Shown piece by piece: positions 44,413 to 55,704 of a stretch of 64,000 nt of DNA. Source of the stretch: Peltaster fructicola (lineage: Eukaryota; Ascomycota; Dothideomycetes); NCBI GenBank assembly GCA_001592805.2, contig CP051141.1, positions 1,426,001-1,490,000 of the forward strand, given 5' to 3'. The notes beneath the pieces were generated by a model that had not been told where the DNA came from, made no database searches, and saw nothing but the letters and a program-made list of their open reading frames with translations. The translations under genes were made by a program, and so were the position numbers. The stretch's first letter is position 1. Every line of letters starts with the position of its first letter.

Positions 44413-46573
44413 CTATACCACTTGTTCTCTCAAAGAGCTTGGTTCAGGCTTTTTGCGCCTACCAAGCAGGGTAGCATTGTCGAGACTGAGCTCAAATGCG
44501 CCCTTACTCTTGACCTGACGCTTAGCTGCAGCAGCGACTTCAGGGCTATGTTGGCCATAACCTTTCTGTTGCGGCTGCTTTGGCGCGGCCTGCTGTCGTG
44601 CTTGTGCTGCGGCTGACAGCGTTGTGTTGCGCATCTGGCGCTCCATGCCTCCGATATCCGGCTGTCCAGCCTTTGGAAGCTTGGCTTGCTGGGCAGCTTC
44701 GTAGGATGCCGAGCCAGCCTCATCATCGTAGTCCTCATCCTCGTCCAGAGCATTCAGCGAGTTCAGAGCCATGCCGCCACGGAAGCCTTGCTTGAAGTTC
44801 TTGCGTCGCTTACCCTCTTCTTCCTGGCGATGCACAGAGTACCCAACGTCGAAGACTTCGCGCAAGTTGACAGCTCCCGGCGATCGGAAGTCCATTCGTC
44901 GTGCACCTGGAGTCTCGTCAAGGTAGGCAAAATCGGGCTTCATTGGACTAGCATCCTTGACATTCATTTGGCCGGATCGTGTATAGAGTGGTGTTGCAAG
45001 TGGTGGAGCATCAGCTGCGGCGTTTGTTGGCTCGTCTGTTCCTCGGATCCATGGGTGGTTGAGGAACTGCCTGATGTCATAGCGCTTGTCTGGGTCGACA
45101 GTCAAGAGATGTGAGACTAGATCCTGTGCCGATTTCGAGATGTCGTCCCACCATGGAGATAGGAAAGTGTATTGTCCTCGTGCGACCTTCTCAGTGAGCA
45201 CCTGGATGCTTTCATCGTAGAATGGTGGGAAACCACACAGCAGAGTGTACAACACACAGCCGAGTGCCCACATGTCGACCCTCTTGGAGTATCGCTCATC
45301 CTTGACGATTTCTGGAGCAGTATAACCGACAGTACCGCACGGCGTCATGGTCTGGCTGTCCCAGATGACCTTCGACAGGCCGAAATCAGCGATCTTGATC
45401 ACACCGATACCACCAGCACCGACACCCTTGACGAACTCGCCCTCATCTGCCTTGTCCTCCTCATCAGTAGCCTTTGGGTGAGGATTCTTTGTTGGAACGA
45501 AGGCAGTTGGATAGAACAGCAGATTCTCTGGCTTGATGTCACTAGATTGTGTTAGTGATGGCAATTCTTGTGCAAGTCAGCACGTACCGATGCACAACAC
45601 CAGCCTCTTCATGCAGATAATCAAGCGCCTTCGCGACCTGTACAATCACGTGTCGTGAGAGGTCCTCGCTGAAGTATGTGAGTCGAACAATCTGGTGGAA
45701 CAGCTCTCCACCAGGACAGAGCTCGAGGATGATGTAGTAGTACTGTCGTGATTCTGAGAATTCGACAAGCGAGACGATATTTGGATGATCCAAGTTTCGC
45801 ATGATCTGTACCTCCTTCAAGATGTTTGCTCTCTATTAGAGATGACGTCAGCTCATGCTCGCTGTCTCGAACGAAGCGCAGCGGCAACAAGGAGCAAAGG
45901 AAAAGATATTGCGCACCTCGACTCCTTTTGGCGCCTTCTTCTCGAAATCCGGATGCAGAACATTGGCCTACCATGGTTGGCAACATATTTGACAGAACGC
46001 AGCGTGAAGTGGGAGTGATGTGGTTGGGGTTCGTTGCATAGAGAGGGAAGGGCAGATCGTGCAGGGTGGTTAGCATACCTGGGTCGAATTCATCTCGAAC
46101 TTGCGGACGACTTTGATGGCAACCTCGCCGTAGGCACCAGAGTTATCCCGAGCTTTGTAGACATTGCTGAAGGCTCCGTCTCCCATCTTCTCGATCAAGG
46201 TGTACCGATCCAGACCTGGATACTTTGGCAGCTTGCCCTTACTCTCTCGCTCTTCAGCCACGATTCGCTCGAGCACCGAAGAGTCATAGTCTTTGGCCTT
46301 CTGGTCGCGCTTCTGTTGCTTCTCGACAGCATCAGCGGCAGCATGTCCGGCCTTTGCTGCGACATTTCGGTTGTCCACCGCAGCAGCTGAGTAGTCTGCG
46401 TGTACCTTCGGAGGGGCGTGCTCGTAGAAATTCGGTTCACTTATGCCGCCGTGCTTTTGCGGTTGTGCGTGCACGTTTGAGATGTGTGTGGTGGCTTGGT
46501 CTTGAGGTGATTTGCCGTCTCTAGCTTGCTTGCCATGACGGATGAAGTTCTTGAGGTTCTGGATCGTCGACAT
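44413..46573 (-). CDS. Rck2/Srk1-type MAPK-activated serine/threonine kinase
   Basis: CaMK-group kinase that acts under Hog1-type MAPKs in stress responses. I place four exons: 46573-46079, a 51-nt exon 45967-45917, 45832-45588 and 45541-44413, giving 639 residues. The short exon encodes ANVLHPDFEKKAPKGVE and is needed to link KFEMNSTQ to RANILKEVQIMRNLDH, as in related kinases. Kinase motifs are GDGAFSNVYKA, VAIKVVRK, HRDIKPENLL, an insert rich in acidic residues (ATDEEDKADEGEF), IADFGLSKV and GTVGYTAPEIVKDE. The C-terminal region is Gln/Ala-rich. Introns of 111, 84 and 46 nt flank the exons. Confidence 0.92.
45917..45967 (-). other. 51-nt micro-exon of the Srk1-like kinase
   Basis: Flanked by GGTAG acceptor and GTGCGC donor. 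It encodes 17 residues containing LHPDFEKK, which matches the insert before RANILKEVQIMR in related fungal kinases. It is easily missed by gene finders, and its length is a multiple of three, so skipping it would keep the frame. Confidence 0.8.
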
Positions 46574-48766
46574 GATGGGCTATTTTCTGATGACGCAACC
46601 GTCAGAGGCTGCGAAATTCGCACAGTGAAGCAGCAAAGACTGCGTGTGCGGCCGCGTATGCAAAGGAAGAACGACTGAACTGTCTATGTAGAGGGTTGTC
46701 TGTGAGTGACAGGGTCGGAGGAAGAGGTGAGGTGACAGTAAGTGCAGTCGTGATGCGTAGAGGGGAAGTGTTGCAGTAAACTGGGTGTGTATGTAAGCCA
46801 GGCGGCTTTCCAGGCCTACATACGTCATTTCTAGCAAGCAACAAAGAGCAACGCGAAAGTGTGTGCCGTCAGAGGTTGCTCTCTTCGCGAGTAGATGCAT
46901 CTGCTGTGGAGACCTTGCAGCATCACCTCTGAAGACTCGCGCGAGTTTTGTCTGGAATGACCTCAACGCTTGACATCGCTATGATGCTGTTCACTACGCA
47001 CAACACTACCGAGAGCTTCCTTGCCAGTAGCCAGCCTTCAGCCATGTGAATCGGCATGGATTACGCTGTAGATCGCCCTCTCCTGCAGTCGTGTGTGCTG
47101 TAGCTGAGCCGGCGATCGCCATTCCTCTGGGACGATGAGAGCAGCGATCGATGACCTTTCTGACCGCATGGCGTCACTGATCTTTTGTCAATTCGCTCAT
47201 GGCAGAGATGATTTCTGGTTCCTGTCGCAGAAATCAGTTAGCCACAGTTCACGCACCATGTGTCGTCACTTGGCATGAGAGAAATGCCACAAAGCTGCAC
47301 ACGATTCCGTGCTTAGAGCGACAGCACGAGCAGCAAGATTCCTTCTCTTTCCTGCCGCTTCGCAGTGGCTTGCCTTGTACGAAGGACATGGCTTGAATTG
47401 CAATGAGCTGATATGTTGACGAGTTTCCAGCTTGGAGGACTCTCGGAGGAGGCTGCTGTTCATGCCGACCTCGAGACAACGACTGACACTACCGACTGTC
47501 TCCTATCATCGTGTTCAGATTGAGCTCTTGATATAGACCGGGCCTTCAAGTACCAAGGTGCTGGCATAAGTCTTCATTCATTCCTATTTACTTGTGTGTG
47601 AGCCCAGCCTCTTGCTTTGATCGCCCATCAGGCTGCCAAGTTGTTGCTACAATGCAGCATGATCCAGGGGTATGGTCTTCGATGGATAACGATCTTGGCT
47701 GTGCTGTGCAATTACAGCTTGTGGCTCGATCCGAGATGACTATGCTGGCGAGCAGAATAGCCTCTGACATGAACGCTGTGTTGGAACTTCACATATCAAT
47801 ACTTGAGACCAGCAGCACTTGGCAGCATGCGTAGCAGCGTAGGCTTGTCAGGCGCGTTAGAAACGCCATGTCTTTCACACACTCGGCAGCCAAGAATATC
47901 TGGTTGCAACTCCGACTTTACGCGCGAAGCTATTGCGGCTGGAGTGTTAAGATGTCCTGGTGGTACAGCCATGATTGGATCCCACACTCTTCGGCAATGA
48001 CAGGCTTTGTCCTGCCACGTTTGTCTCAGAATCTGGAGGTCATGCAGACTTGAGCCAATGCAGAAGAATATGTAGCACCTCGACAGGGTCCGCCTGGTCG
48101 ATTTTTGCTTTAGGTTGCCGAGTTTGAGCTTGTTAGCATCAATCCCTAGGTGAGAGAATATGGTAGGCGTTTCAGGAGAGCTGCAAGACTCAGGGCCGTT
48201 CCCTTGTTCGCAGCGGCTATAGGACGTCTTCCTGCTGACATTACAGCCAACGTTCTGATGCGATGTGTTTCTGAAAGTAAGCAGCAGTGTTAGCAGCACA
48301 TCTTGAAGTGCAAATCATTACTTAGAGATCGTGCGAGCTAGAGGAGAAGTCACATTCCAGTACGTGTGGGGCAGCAACAGCCTCGGACGATCCACAACTA
48401 TCATCAAACCTTCCTCCTCACCAGGCAGCTACCATTGCATTGAAACAGTATAGGACAGCTCACCTTCCACAAAGCCTTTCTCGCACTCCAGCCGATTCAC
48501 TTCAAGCCTCCATCGACGAGCGAAATCAACGATCCGCCATAGACAGGCATCCTTTCTGCTCTTCATTCCTACACATACCAGAGTGTGGGCTGTAAACATG
48601 AGACTGCAGTCAATAACCCACACCACATCTGGCCGAATATCTCATTTCGATTCATCTGTCATCAGATAAGTCCAACACTGGATCAAGCCTACCGCATGTC
48701 CCCATCGACCGCACGCGGCTCAAGACCCAGGGCGGCGGGTCACAGGAATCTTGCCTATTAACAACA
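46574..48766. other. 2.2-kb gap, largest internal gap of the window
   Basis: No recognisable gene. The first few hundred bases are the leader and promoter of the kinase gene. A 168-codon minus-strand frame at 47796-48299 is listed separately as doubtful. The stretch is not AT-rich and shows no repeats. Confidence 0.5.
47796..48299 (-). CDS. Open frame of uncertain status
   Basis: A 167-codon frame without an ATG at its opening (it begins with GTG). Just inside it lies a good acceptor context (GCTAAC branch, then TTACTTTCAG), so an exon starting near 48276 is possible. The sequence has many cysteines (VGCNVSR, CHCRRVWD, LGCRVCERHG) but no known zinc-binding spacing. It could be an exon, a remnant or chance. 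Confidence 0.22.
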   Translation of the reverse strand: MLLTLLLTFRNTSHQNVGCNVSRKTSYSRCEQGNGPESCSSPETPTIFSHLGIDANKLKLGNLKQKSTRRTLSRCYIFFCIGSSLHDLQILRQTWQDKACHCRRVWDPIMAVPPGHLNTPAAIASRVKSELQPDILGCRVCERHGVSNAPDKPTLLRMLPSAAGLKY

Positions 48767-50783
48767 ATGATGGGAACAATAAATTCGCCCAACTCAAGCA
48801 TACGGGTCCGTGGGGGTCATACAAGACACAAGACTGCATCAACAAAGCGTATCGGCAGTGGTGATGAGCGAAAGTACATCGAACACCTTGAAGGAGAACT
48901 TTCTGCTGTCCAGAGCGAGCTGCCATCTGTTGCACAGGAGCATACCGTGAAGATGAATCGCATCAACGCGGAGAACCGCCAACTGCAAGCACAACTGAAA
49001 GATTGGGAGATGCGATATGACGAGGAGGTGCGGGACTTCGTGCAACAACACAACGTCGTGGAGAAGCAGCTGAGGAGCAAGAACTCGAATCTGGAGGACT
49101 ATGCGAGCAGGGCTAAGGACCGTGTGATGGAGCTCGAGTCGCAGCTGGAGAGGATGCAGCAAGCTCTCGAAGGAGCAGAGGCAGCAAACGTACAGCTGGA
49201 AAGGAGAATCGAGATAATGTCAGAGCTGCTGACCTCCGCTCCTGCTGAAGCGCCGACTCGACGAGTGATGCGCCCAAGACCGATGAGTATGCTTCCTCGA
49301 GTTCCGGATCATCGCGGCTCTTGGATCGGTTCGCCTGAGCGCGCACCGGAGTTGGGCGCTCCACAGTCTCCTGCAGGGAGCTACGGACAACCGCGCGACG
49401 GCACCCCAGAGATGTTCGAGCCTCTCGAACGCATCGTCTCGAGAGGTTTGGCCATCGCCTCGGCAGACATCCGAGCGCGACGACAACGACCCACCACGAT
49501 CCGCCAGGAGCTCTACAGTGTCTGAACACTGGACACTACAGGATCAGGCAAGATCGAGACCTACACGCAGAATGCGACGCTTCAACAATAGCAATGGTCC
49601 GAAGCCTCTCATCTTGCCGTATACAACGCAGGATCCTCACGCACTGATGGTATCACCTATCGACAGACAGGACGCTCCTCTTGACTTTTCCTTCCGTCGA
49701 TCAGTCCATCTTGATACGCGTGCGAGTCCGGTCCTCCCACGACCACGTGCAGTCACTAGTGTCAGTGAGAATGCACTGCGCCTGTCTGAGTCACCTATCG
49801 ACGAAGCAAGTGAAGGAGGGTTCCAGCGCATGCTCAATCTCGCCCAGCAACGCTCTGGCAGTCGAGCATATTCATTCGTATCTACAGCAGAACATGCTGG
49901 CACCGCAAGTCGAAACCTCCTGGATGAGCTGCACGCTGCCAAGAGCGACGAACCGCAAGCCACACCAGGAGGTGCCAATGACGACTTCGAGCAATTGTCA
50001 CGTATCACCACCTTGGAAAACGATGACAATCTCTTTATGATACCCGCTCCAATCCTACCATCGCCACTTTCGCGCAACATGTACACAACCACACCACAGT
50101 GGGAGACAGATAGCGTTGAGCTGTCGCCATTATCCTCGAGGAGAGATCCATTCAATCCTGCCCTCGAGAGTATAATGGGACCTCTTCGCAGCACCAGTCC
50201 TGACGCCGATGCAACACCCAAGGCGATTGCTAAACGAGGAGTTTCGCCCAGCAACGAGCATACAGATGACTTAGGCCTCTCAGCTCTAGACCGCCTTCGC
50301 ACCACATTCGGGGATCTTCTCTATTCACCTGCAGACCTTGCAAGGATGGTTGTGCATGCCGCTCAGCAATATATGCATATCCCAGCTCCCCTTCTGTCTG
50401 TTCAATGGTGGGTCGTCGGTCTGGTTTGGGGACCTATGGCTAAGCGCCGTATGAACGACAACAGCAGATATGGCGCAGAAATGGTCGGTACTCGTTCACC
50501 TTCGCTCGCACTGGATGAGAGCATGGCCTACGGCACAGTATACACCTCGCCTGTCTCTGGTCTGCGACGACGTGCCGGTATGGCTGGTCCAGGCAAGAAG
50601 CGCAGTGGAAATGTTCAACACTGTACCCAAGAGAAGACGCTGCTAGCGAGGCACAATCCATTGCTATGGGTGAAGTTCTCGATCACCTTGGCATACGCTG
50701 TTGGCATAGCATTCACTTCAGGACCTGGTACTCTGCTTCCTGGCAAGCAATGCACTTGCCCATCCTGCAAGCACGCAGATTAA
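48767..50783 (+). CDS. Coiled-coil protein with hydrophobic C-terminal segments, unknown function
   Basis: Two open frames that read as one protein of about 672 residues: 48767-49525 and then 49518-50783 in the next frame. The break is at about 49515-49524, where RRQRPTTIRQELYS is followed in the other frame by SEHWTLQDQARSRPTRRMRR. Two lost bases or one gained base would join them. Residues of about 35-160 form a long coiled coil (KYIEHLEGELSAVQSEL, then repeated heptads to ANVQLERRIEIMSELL). The middle is Ser/Pro-rich and disordered. The end has two hydrophobic segments (APLLSVQWWVVGLVWGPM, LLWVKFSITLAYAVGIAFTS) and a CTCPSC end. The N-terminal GDERKYIEHLEGEL pattern is familiar from conserved Pezizomycotina proteins, but I cannot name a role. 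Confidence 0.75.
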
Positions 50784-50970
50784 TGAGTAATGACCATGAT
50801 ATCCACAGCTTCTATAGATTAGTAAGCATGATCGGTAGATGAGTTGTATGACAGCAATGTCTAATACTATGATCTCAAGAATGCTACCTACGCTATCAGA
50901 GGTGTCTCCTGCTGACCAGCTGTCACACAATGGAACAGAAGACTAAAAGTTGTGCAAGATGGACTTACGC

Positions 50971-53503
50971 TTAGTCGATGCACCAGACTTTTGATGCATC
51001 CCAAGACCGCTGAACAAGAGCATAGCTGCCAGAAGCCAAGTAGACGATCCAGCCCATCAGTTCGTCCCGCTTCTTTTCAGTGTTGCCTTGTAGAAGCTTA
51101 GCTAGTTGATCGTCTTGTACTGCATCGGAAGCAATCTCTTGTAGATGCAGCACAACAGCATTAGGCAGTTTCTTCAACAAGTCGTCATCTGCCCTGACAG
51201 GTACCTCGTCTGGTGCTTTGTCGCCAAGTCGAAGCAATACCTGAAGCTGCACATCTTGTGACAGCTGCCATGCAGCTTCGAGCACGAGTGACTGCGAAGG
51301 TGGTGCTTTACTCAGGTGCGCAGTCTCACATGCGTGTACCGTAGGCTCTTCTCCTGACACATCTTCAGGTACAGTGACCACCAGCACTTCGCATGTGTCA
51401 GTCACTACAGACTGCTCGAGGTCAAACCTGGAAAGAATAACATGCCGGCCTCGATTACATTGAAGGATATTGCGTATGGTGATGTCCGGAGCACGCTCTG
51501 ATCGGGGTAGCAGAAGCAGGAGGTACCAGTCCCTTTCAGCTCGACGGACATAATACACAGGTACGGGAAGTTGAAAGATGCCATCCCAATATCGCCCATC
51601 GGCTTCCGATTGTAGCTGTGGTACCAGCAGCTCGAAAGCTGGAAACTTTGCTTTTAGGCCGCGTGGATGTATGGTGGCAAAGTCATCGATGTCCTTGTTG
51701 ACTGCCAAGGCCCAGAAATGGACCGCAGCCATGAACGTGGACGGCGACCAGCGGAAACCTGGAGTGGTGAGCCGAGGGCCTGTGAAGAAGATGACATGCC
51801 TGGTGAGACCTCGATGTGCTGCCCCATAGATCTCCCAAAATACTTTCATTCGCTCGCTTTCTGGCGCCTGTGCAACGTCTCCTTGATTGAGGCGGAGGAA
51901 GGTGGCTAAGCACAATGGCTCATCGGAAGCGACTGAAACGGATCGCCTTCTTATTGCAGAGTGTAGTCTGGCGATACCTCCGAGCCGATCACTATCAGTT
52001 ACGTTGACCGTGTGTCGAAGTTTGCAGAGAGTAGAGTATAAGTGCAGAAGCAACGGCGAGTGAATGAATTGTGTCTGATAGCGTTGACGCAGTTGTGAAG
52101 CAACCACATCCATGTCGACGGCTTTGTCCTTGAGTTGTACCCAGACACTCCTTGCCAACGCACCTTCTTGCAACGTCCTTGAGACCGCCATCAGCATATT
52201 CTAAGCTTGGAACCGAGAGTACTTACCAGAGTCGTCTTGTCCAACTGGAGTATACGAACCTTGCGGTAAGTTCCACACAATCGAGCTCGTCGCTGCCATA
52301 GCTGGCTAAGGCTGCCTCCAAGACAAGCACATGAGTTGCCTCTTCATATATCTGTCGCATGCGTACGATGCACAGCAGTCGATGGGTCAAAGACTTGACA
52401 GGACAGCACAAGGTGTCAAGCCATAGTAATATCTTGTCATGGCCTGCCTCTCGTGCCAGATTTTGTACAGCATTAGCCACAAATGTCAGTTGACATCGCG
52501 GCAAAGCATTTCCAGAAGGGTTGCCAAGGCCATCAGCCCAGACGTGTGACAAAGCAACGTAAATGCTATGCTCACGCGAGCTCACCACTTCCACCTTGAG
52601 CCCATACTGCGTATCGGTCTCGTCCAGTGAAACGTCTAGCAAAGCGATATATCCATCAGCCAGAATACCTTTGACTGCTTCGATATCGACGGCGATGCTG
52701 CCACATCTCTTGTCAGCACACCGATGCACGGTGGGGCGCTGTGCCGCATCGTACTGGTTAGCTGCGCAATCTTTGCCAACACAAAGGCTATGGTCTTTGA
52801 TCTTTGGCTGTTCAATCTTGCTCAGGTAGAATATGTGCTGGAAACCATAGAAGTCGTTCCGCCACTGCTTGACATCTGATGGACACCAGCCTCGACTGAT
52901 CATGAGTCTGCTAGTCTCGTCCGTATGATACAAGTCCCAGGACGTTGGCAATGAGCGTGTACCTTTGTCAAGTGTCTCCAAGATCACTTCATCGAGAGTT
53001 TCAGCAACACTCATGAGGACCAGCAGCAGGGTTCGATCACAGTCGAGCCTGTTGCGAAGAACCTTGAGCATCCGGTTGGTTTCCAGAATACATTGAACAA
53101 GATGCTCCAAGAGATCCTTACCTCGCTCTTCAAGATGATAGTGCTGGACGATCCATTCGTCAATCTTATTGCTCAATTGTAATGTGCTCAACAGAGCTTG
53201 TCCGTCATGGCCTCCGTCGACGATAAAGTGGTCTGCAGGCGCCTTGTCGCCAAATACTTCATGCAAAAGGCCGAAAAAGAGCCATGTCTGCAAGAAGATC
53301 TCGAGGTCGCGCGCTTCTTGCTGATTCAACAATGCATCGTAACGTGGGTGGTTACCAGCAGGCAGCAATGTGTCGTATATATGCTTGAATCGACTGCGTT
53401 GCGGATAAGTCATGAACGGACCATTGTCGTACGGCTCGGCGATATATCGAGCTCGTTCGTCACTCGCAAGGACGGCGCCTCGTGGGAGAAGCAGGTGCTC
53501 CAT
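50971..53503 (-). CDS. Heterokaryon-incompatibility (HET) domain protein
   Basis: Two exons, 53503-52227 and 52177-50971, with a 49-nt intron (donor GTAAGT, acceptor CTCAAG) joining SSWTRRLW to TLQEGALARSVW. The protein is about 827 residues. The HET domain begins after about residue 310 with YVALSHVWADGLGNPSGN and continues through ILLWLDTLCCPV, MRQIYEEATHVLVLEAAL and the WTRRLWTLQEGALA motif, which is the conserved HET order. Residues before it are helical and unassigned. The short Cys/His-containing stretch VHRCADKRCGSIAVD just before the domain could bind metal. HET proteins control self/non-self recognition and cell death after hyphal fusion. There is no NACHT or WD40 partner domain. Confidence 0.9.
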
Positions 53504-53940
53504 AGGTATGGATATCGCATCGCGAGCTCGAGTGGAGTGTCCGTGTCTGAACTGAGTCTGGCAAACACCACCCTTGGGTGGATGATCGCGCGGTATCTAT
53601 GCAGGGTGACTGGGCCTTGAGCCTGCTAGTTGTCCTGAGCATATGTGCCCTAGCCTCGTCACCTCACTTACTACTGCAAGCTAGAGGAGACATCGGCAGC
53701 CTCCTGCAGATAGGAGCGCTACGCAGGACAGACATGCTCAGCTTGGAGCAATGAGAGCTCATGGGAACACTTCCGCAATGTTAATGTCAAGACCACGTCT
53801 CGCAAACTAATCTTAGAACGTCAATGTATGCGACGTCTCCGAGGACGACCTAAAGCTCGCTGCCTCCACAATTCTCCAGGGTGCTTGGTAACCTGCAACT
53901 ACAGCATAAACATAGCTCAATCTCATCTGCCTAACTCACC
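53504..53940. other. Divergent promoter region HET gene / MTC1
   Basis: A 437-bp gap with no gene-like frame. Confidence 0.45.
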
Positions 53941-55457
53941 ATGGCTCGCAAAGGAGAGGACTTGCTAGCTGAGCTCGAAGGCCTTGGTGGCGGTGATGAT
54001 CAGCCATCAACCGCCAACACAGCTGCAGCCAACAACAACATTGACGACGATCCCCTCGCAGACCTCCAAGCACAGCTATCCGCCAAACCAGCTCAAACGA
54101 CCTCAAGACCCAACACACCTCGCCTCTCCAGCTCGACAACAAGCGCTGGCACCAGCAAAAGGGCAGAACACACTCCAGCGTCATCGGGTCAGAACAGCGG
54201 ACGCAACAGCAGTGATGAGCGCAATCGTGGCAATGTGCGTAAGAGCAATGAACAATCGCGCAACTTCCACCAAGGCATTACACCTGGAGATGAGATCGAG
54301 GACGAGATGAGCTTTGCTGCCTCAACGAACACTACTGGCACTGGTGTTGGCTGGTGGGGAAGCATCATATCGTCCGCCAGTGCGACAGCTACAGCAGCTA
54401 TCAAGCAGGCTGAGACTTTGACTAAGGACTTGCGCAACAATGAGGAAGCAGCACGCTGGGCTGAGCAGGTTCGCGTGTTGGGAGGGAAGAACCTTTCCAA
54501 TCTTCAATCGCTTTCTTCTGATTTGCGATCACGGGCACTGCCTACATTCACCACACTGCTTCAGCACATCGCTCCACCAATCTCCGCACACGAGAGGCTC
54601 CAAATCCACATCACACATGACATCCTCGGCTACCCGAGTCTGGATCCATTGATCTACAGGACATTCGAGAGGACAATGGCACAAGTTGAAGGTGGAGAGC
54701 TTTTGGTGATACAGCGAGGCAGTGAAAGCAAGGGCAAAGCACAGTCTTCAGGCGGTGAGGGCTATCGAGGCGGCCTGCTCAGTAACTCAAGTGGCTGGAC
54801 AGATGGACCATGGTGGAGAGACGTGAGCGTCAAGAGATCGCTGGGTACGGTGCCGGGTCTCAAGGAGGGCACAAGACTTGCGCGTGTCAGTGCAGAGTCA
54901 TACTCGCGCGAGCACTTTGACGGTCATGGTGGCGTGGAGGAAGCTGCCAAGAGAGCAACAGAGACACTGAGCGAGACCAACCCAGTCCGCAGCTCTGATA
55001 TCTTTTGTCTATCCAGGCCATCAACTACACACAAGACAAAGACCTCTTCGCCGACGATGCGCGAGCAGAGAAGTCTACAGCCGTTGCTGATCCAGATGAC
55101 GAGACTGAGGAGAGCGTTGCCTTTGCGATCTACCTTCACGACCCTATCCATGGCATCACCTTCTCGACATTGTCGCAGTCGTTCCCAGCGAGATGGTCTG
55201 AATGGCTGGATGCATCAAGCGATGCTGATGACGAGTCAGCTTTGCCAGAGTCGATCCGAGGCATCATCGAAGCAGGAGGAGTCGATCCTCGTGAATGGGT
55301 TGCAGAATGGCTTGAAGAGGTCTTAATGCTTGCGGTAGGTGTCCTAGCACAGCGCTATGTTGCAAAGAGGATGGGTGTTGGTGAGGGTGGCCTAGGTCGC
55401 GGCAAGAAGAGAGTTGAGGAGTCCTCACTTGGTGGTGAAGCTGCTCGAGCTTTGTAG
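53941..55457 (+). CDS. MTC1: Maintenance of telomere capping protein 1 (Mtc1, DUF5427)
   Basis: A conserved fungal protein; the yeast member is linked genetically to telomere capping and associates with COPI vesicles. The frame runs from ATG 53941, breaks at the TTTT run 55003-55006 and continues in another frame to the stop at 55455-55457. Adding one T links PVRSSDIF to LSIQAINYTQDKDLFADD, a conserved family segment, for about 505 residues. Family features are MARKGEDLLAELE at the start, the Ser/Thr-rich linker, GWWGSIISSASATATAAIKQ, the helical AARWAEQVRVLGGKNL, HDILGYPSLDPLIYRTFER and the end EWLEEVLMLAVGVLAQRYVA. Confidence 0.9.
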
Positions 55458-55704
55458 ACGTATACAATCTGGTGCCGGCGAATTGCTAGGGTAATGATCA
55501 ACGACTGCGTCTCTGGGTATCCATCCTGTATACTTCGTCGAGGAAAGGACGCTTGTGATTGGCCGATGTACACCTACTGGAAGCTCCAGGAACAGTAGTT
55601 GCAGGCTATTCTTGCTTAAGCACGACCGCTCCTTGACCTTCCTGGCTCCAGCCATTCAGGATGAATATATATCTTATAAGCATCAATCATCATGCTAGAC
55701 GAGG

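Noticed and set aside
49637-50305. 222-codon minus-strand open frame
   Set aside because: Antisense to the coiled-coil gene's second part, Arg/Ser-rich and featureless.
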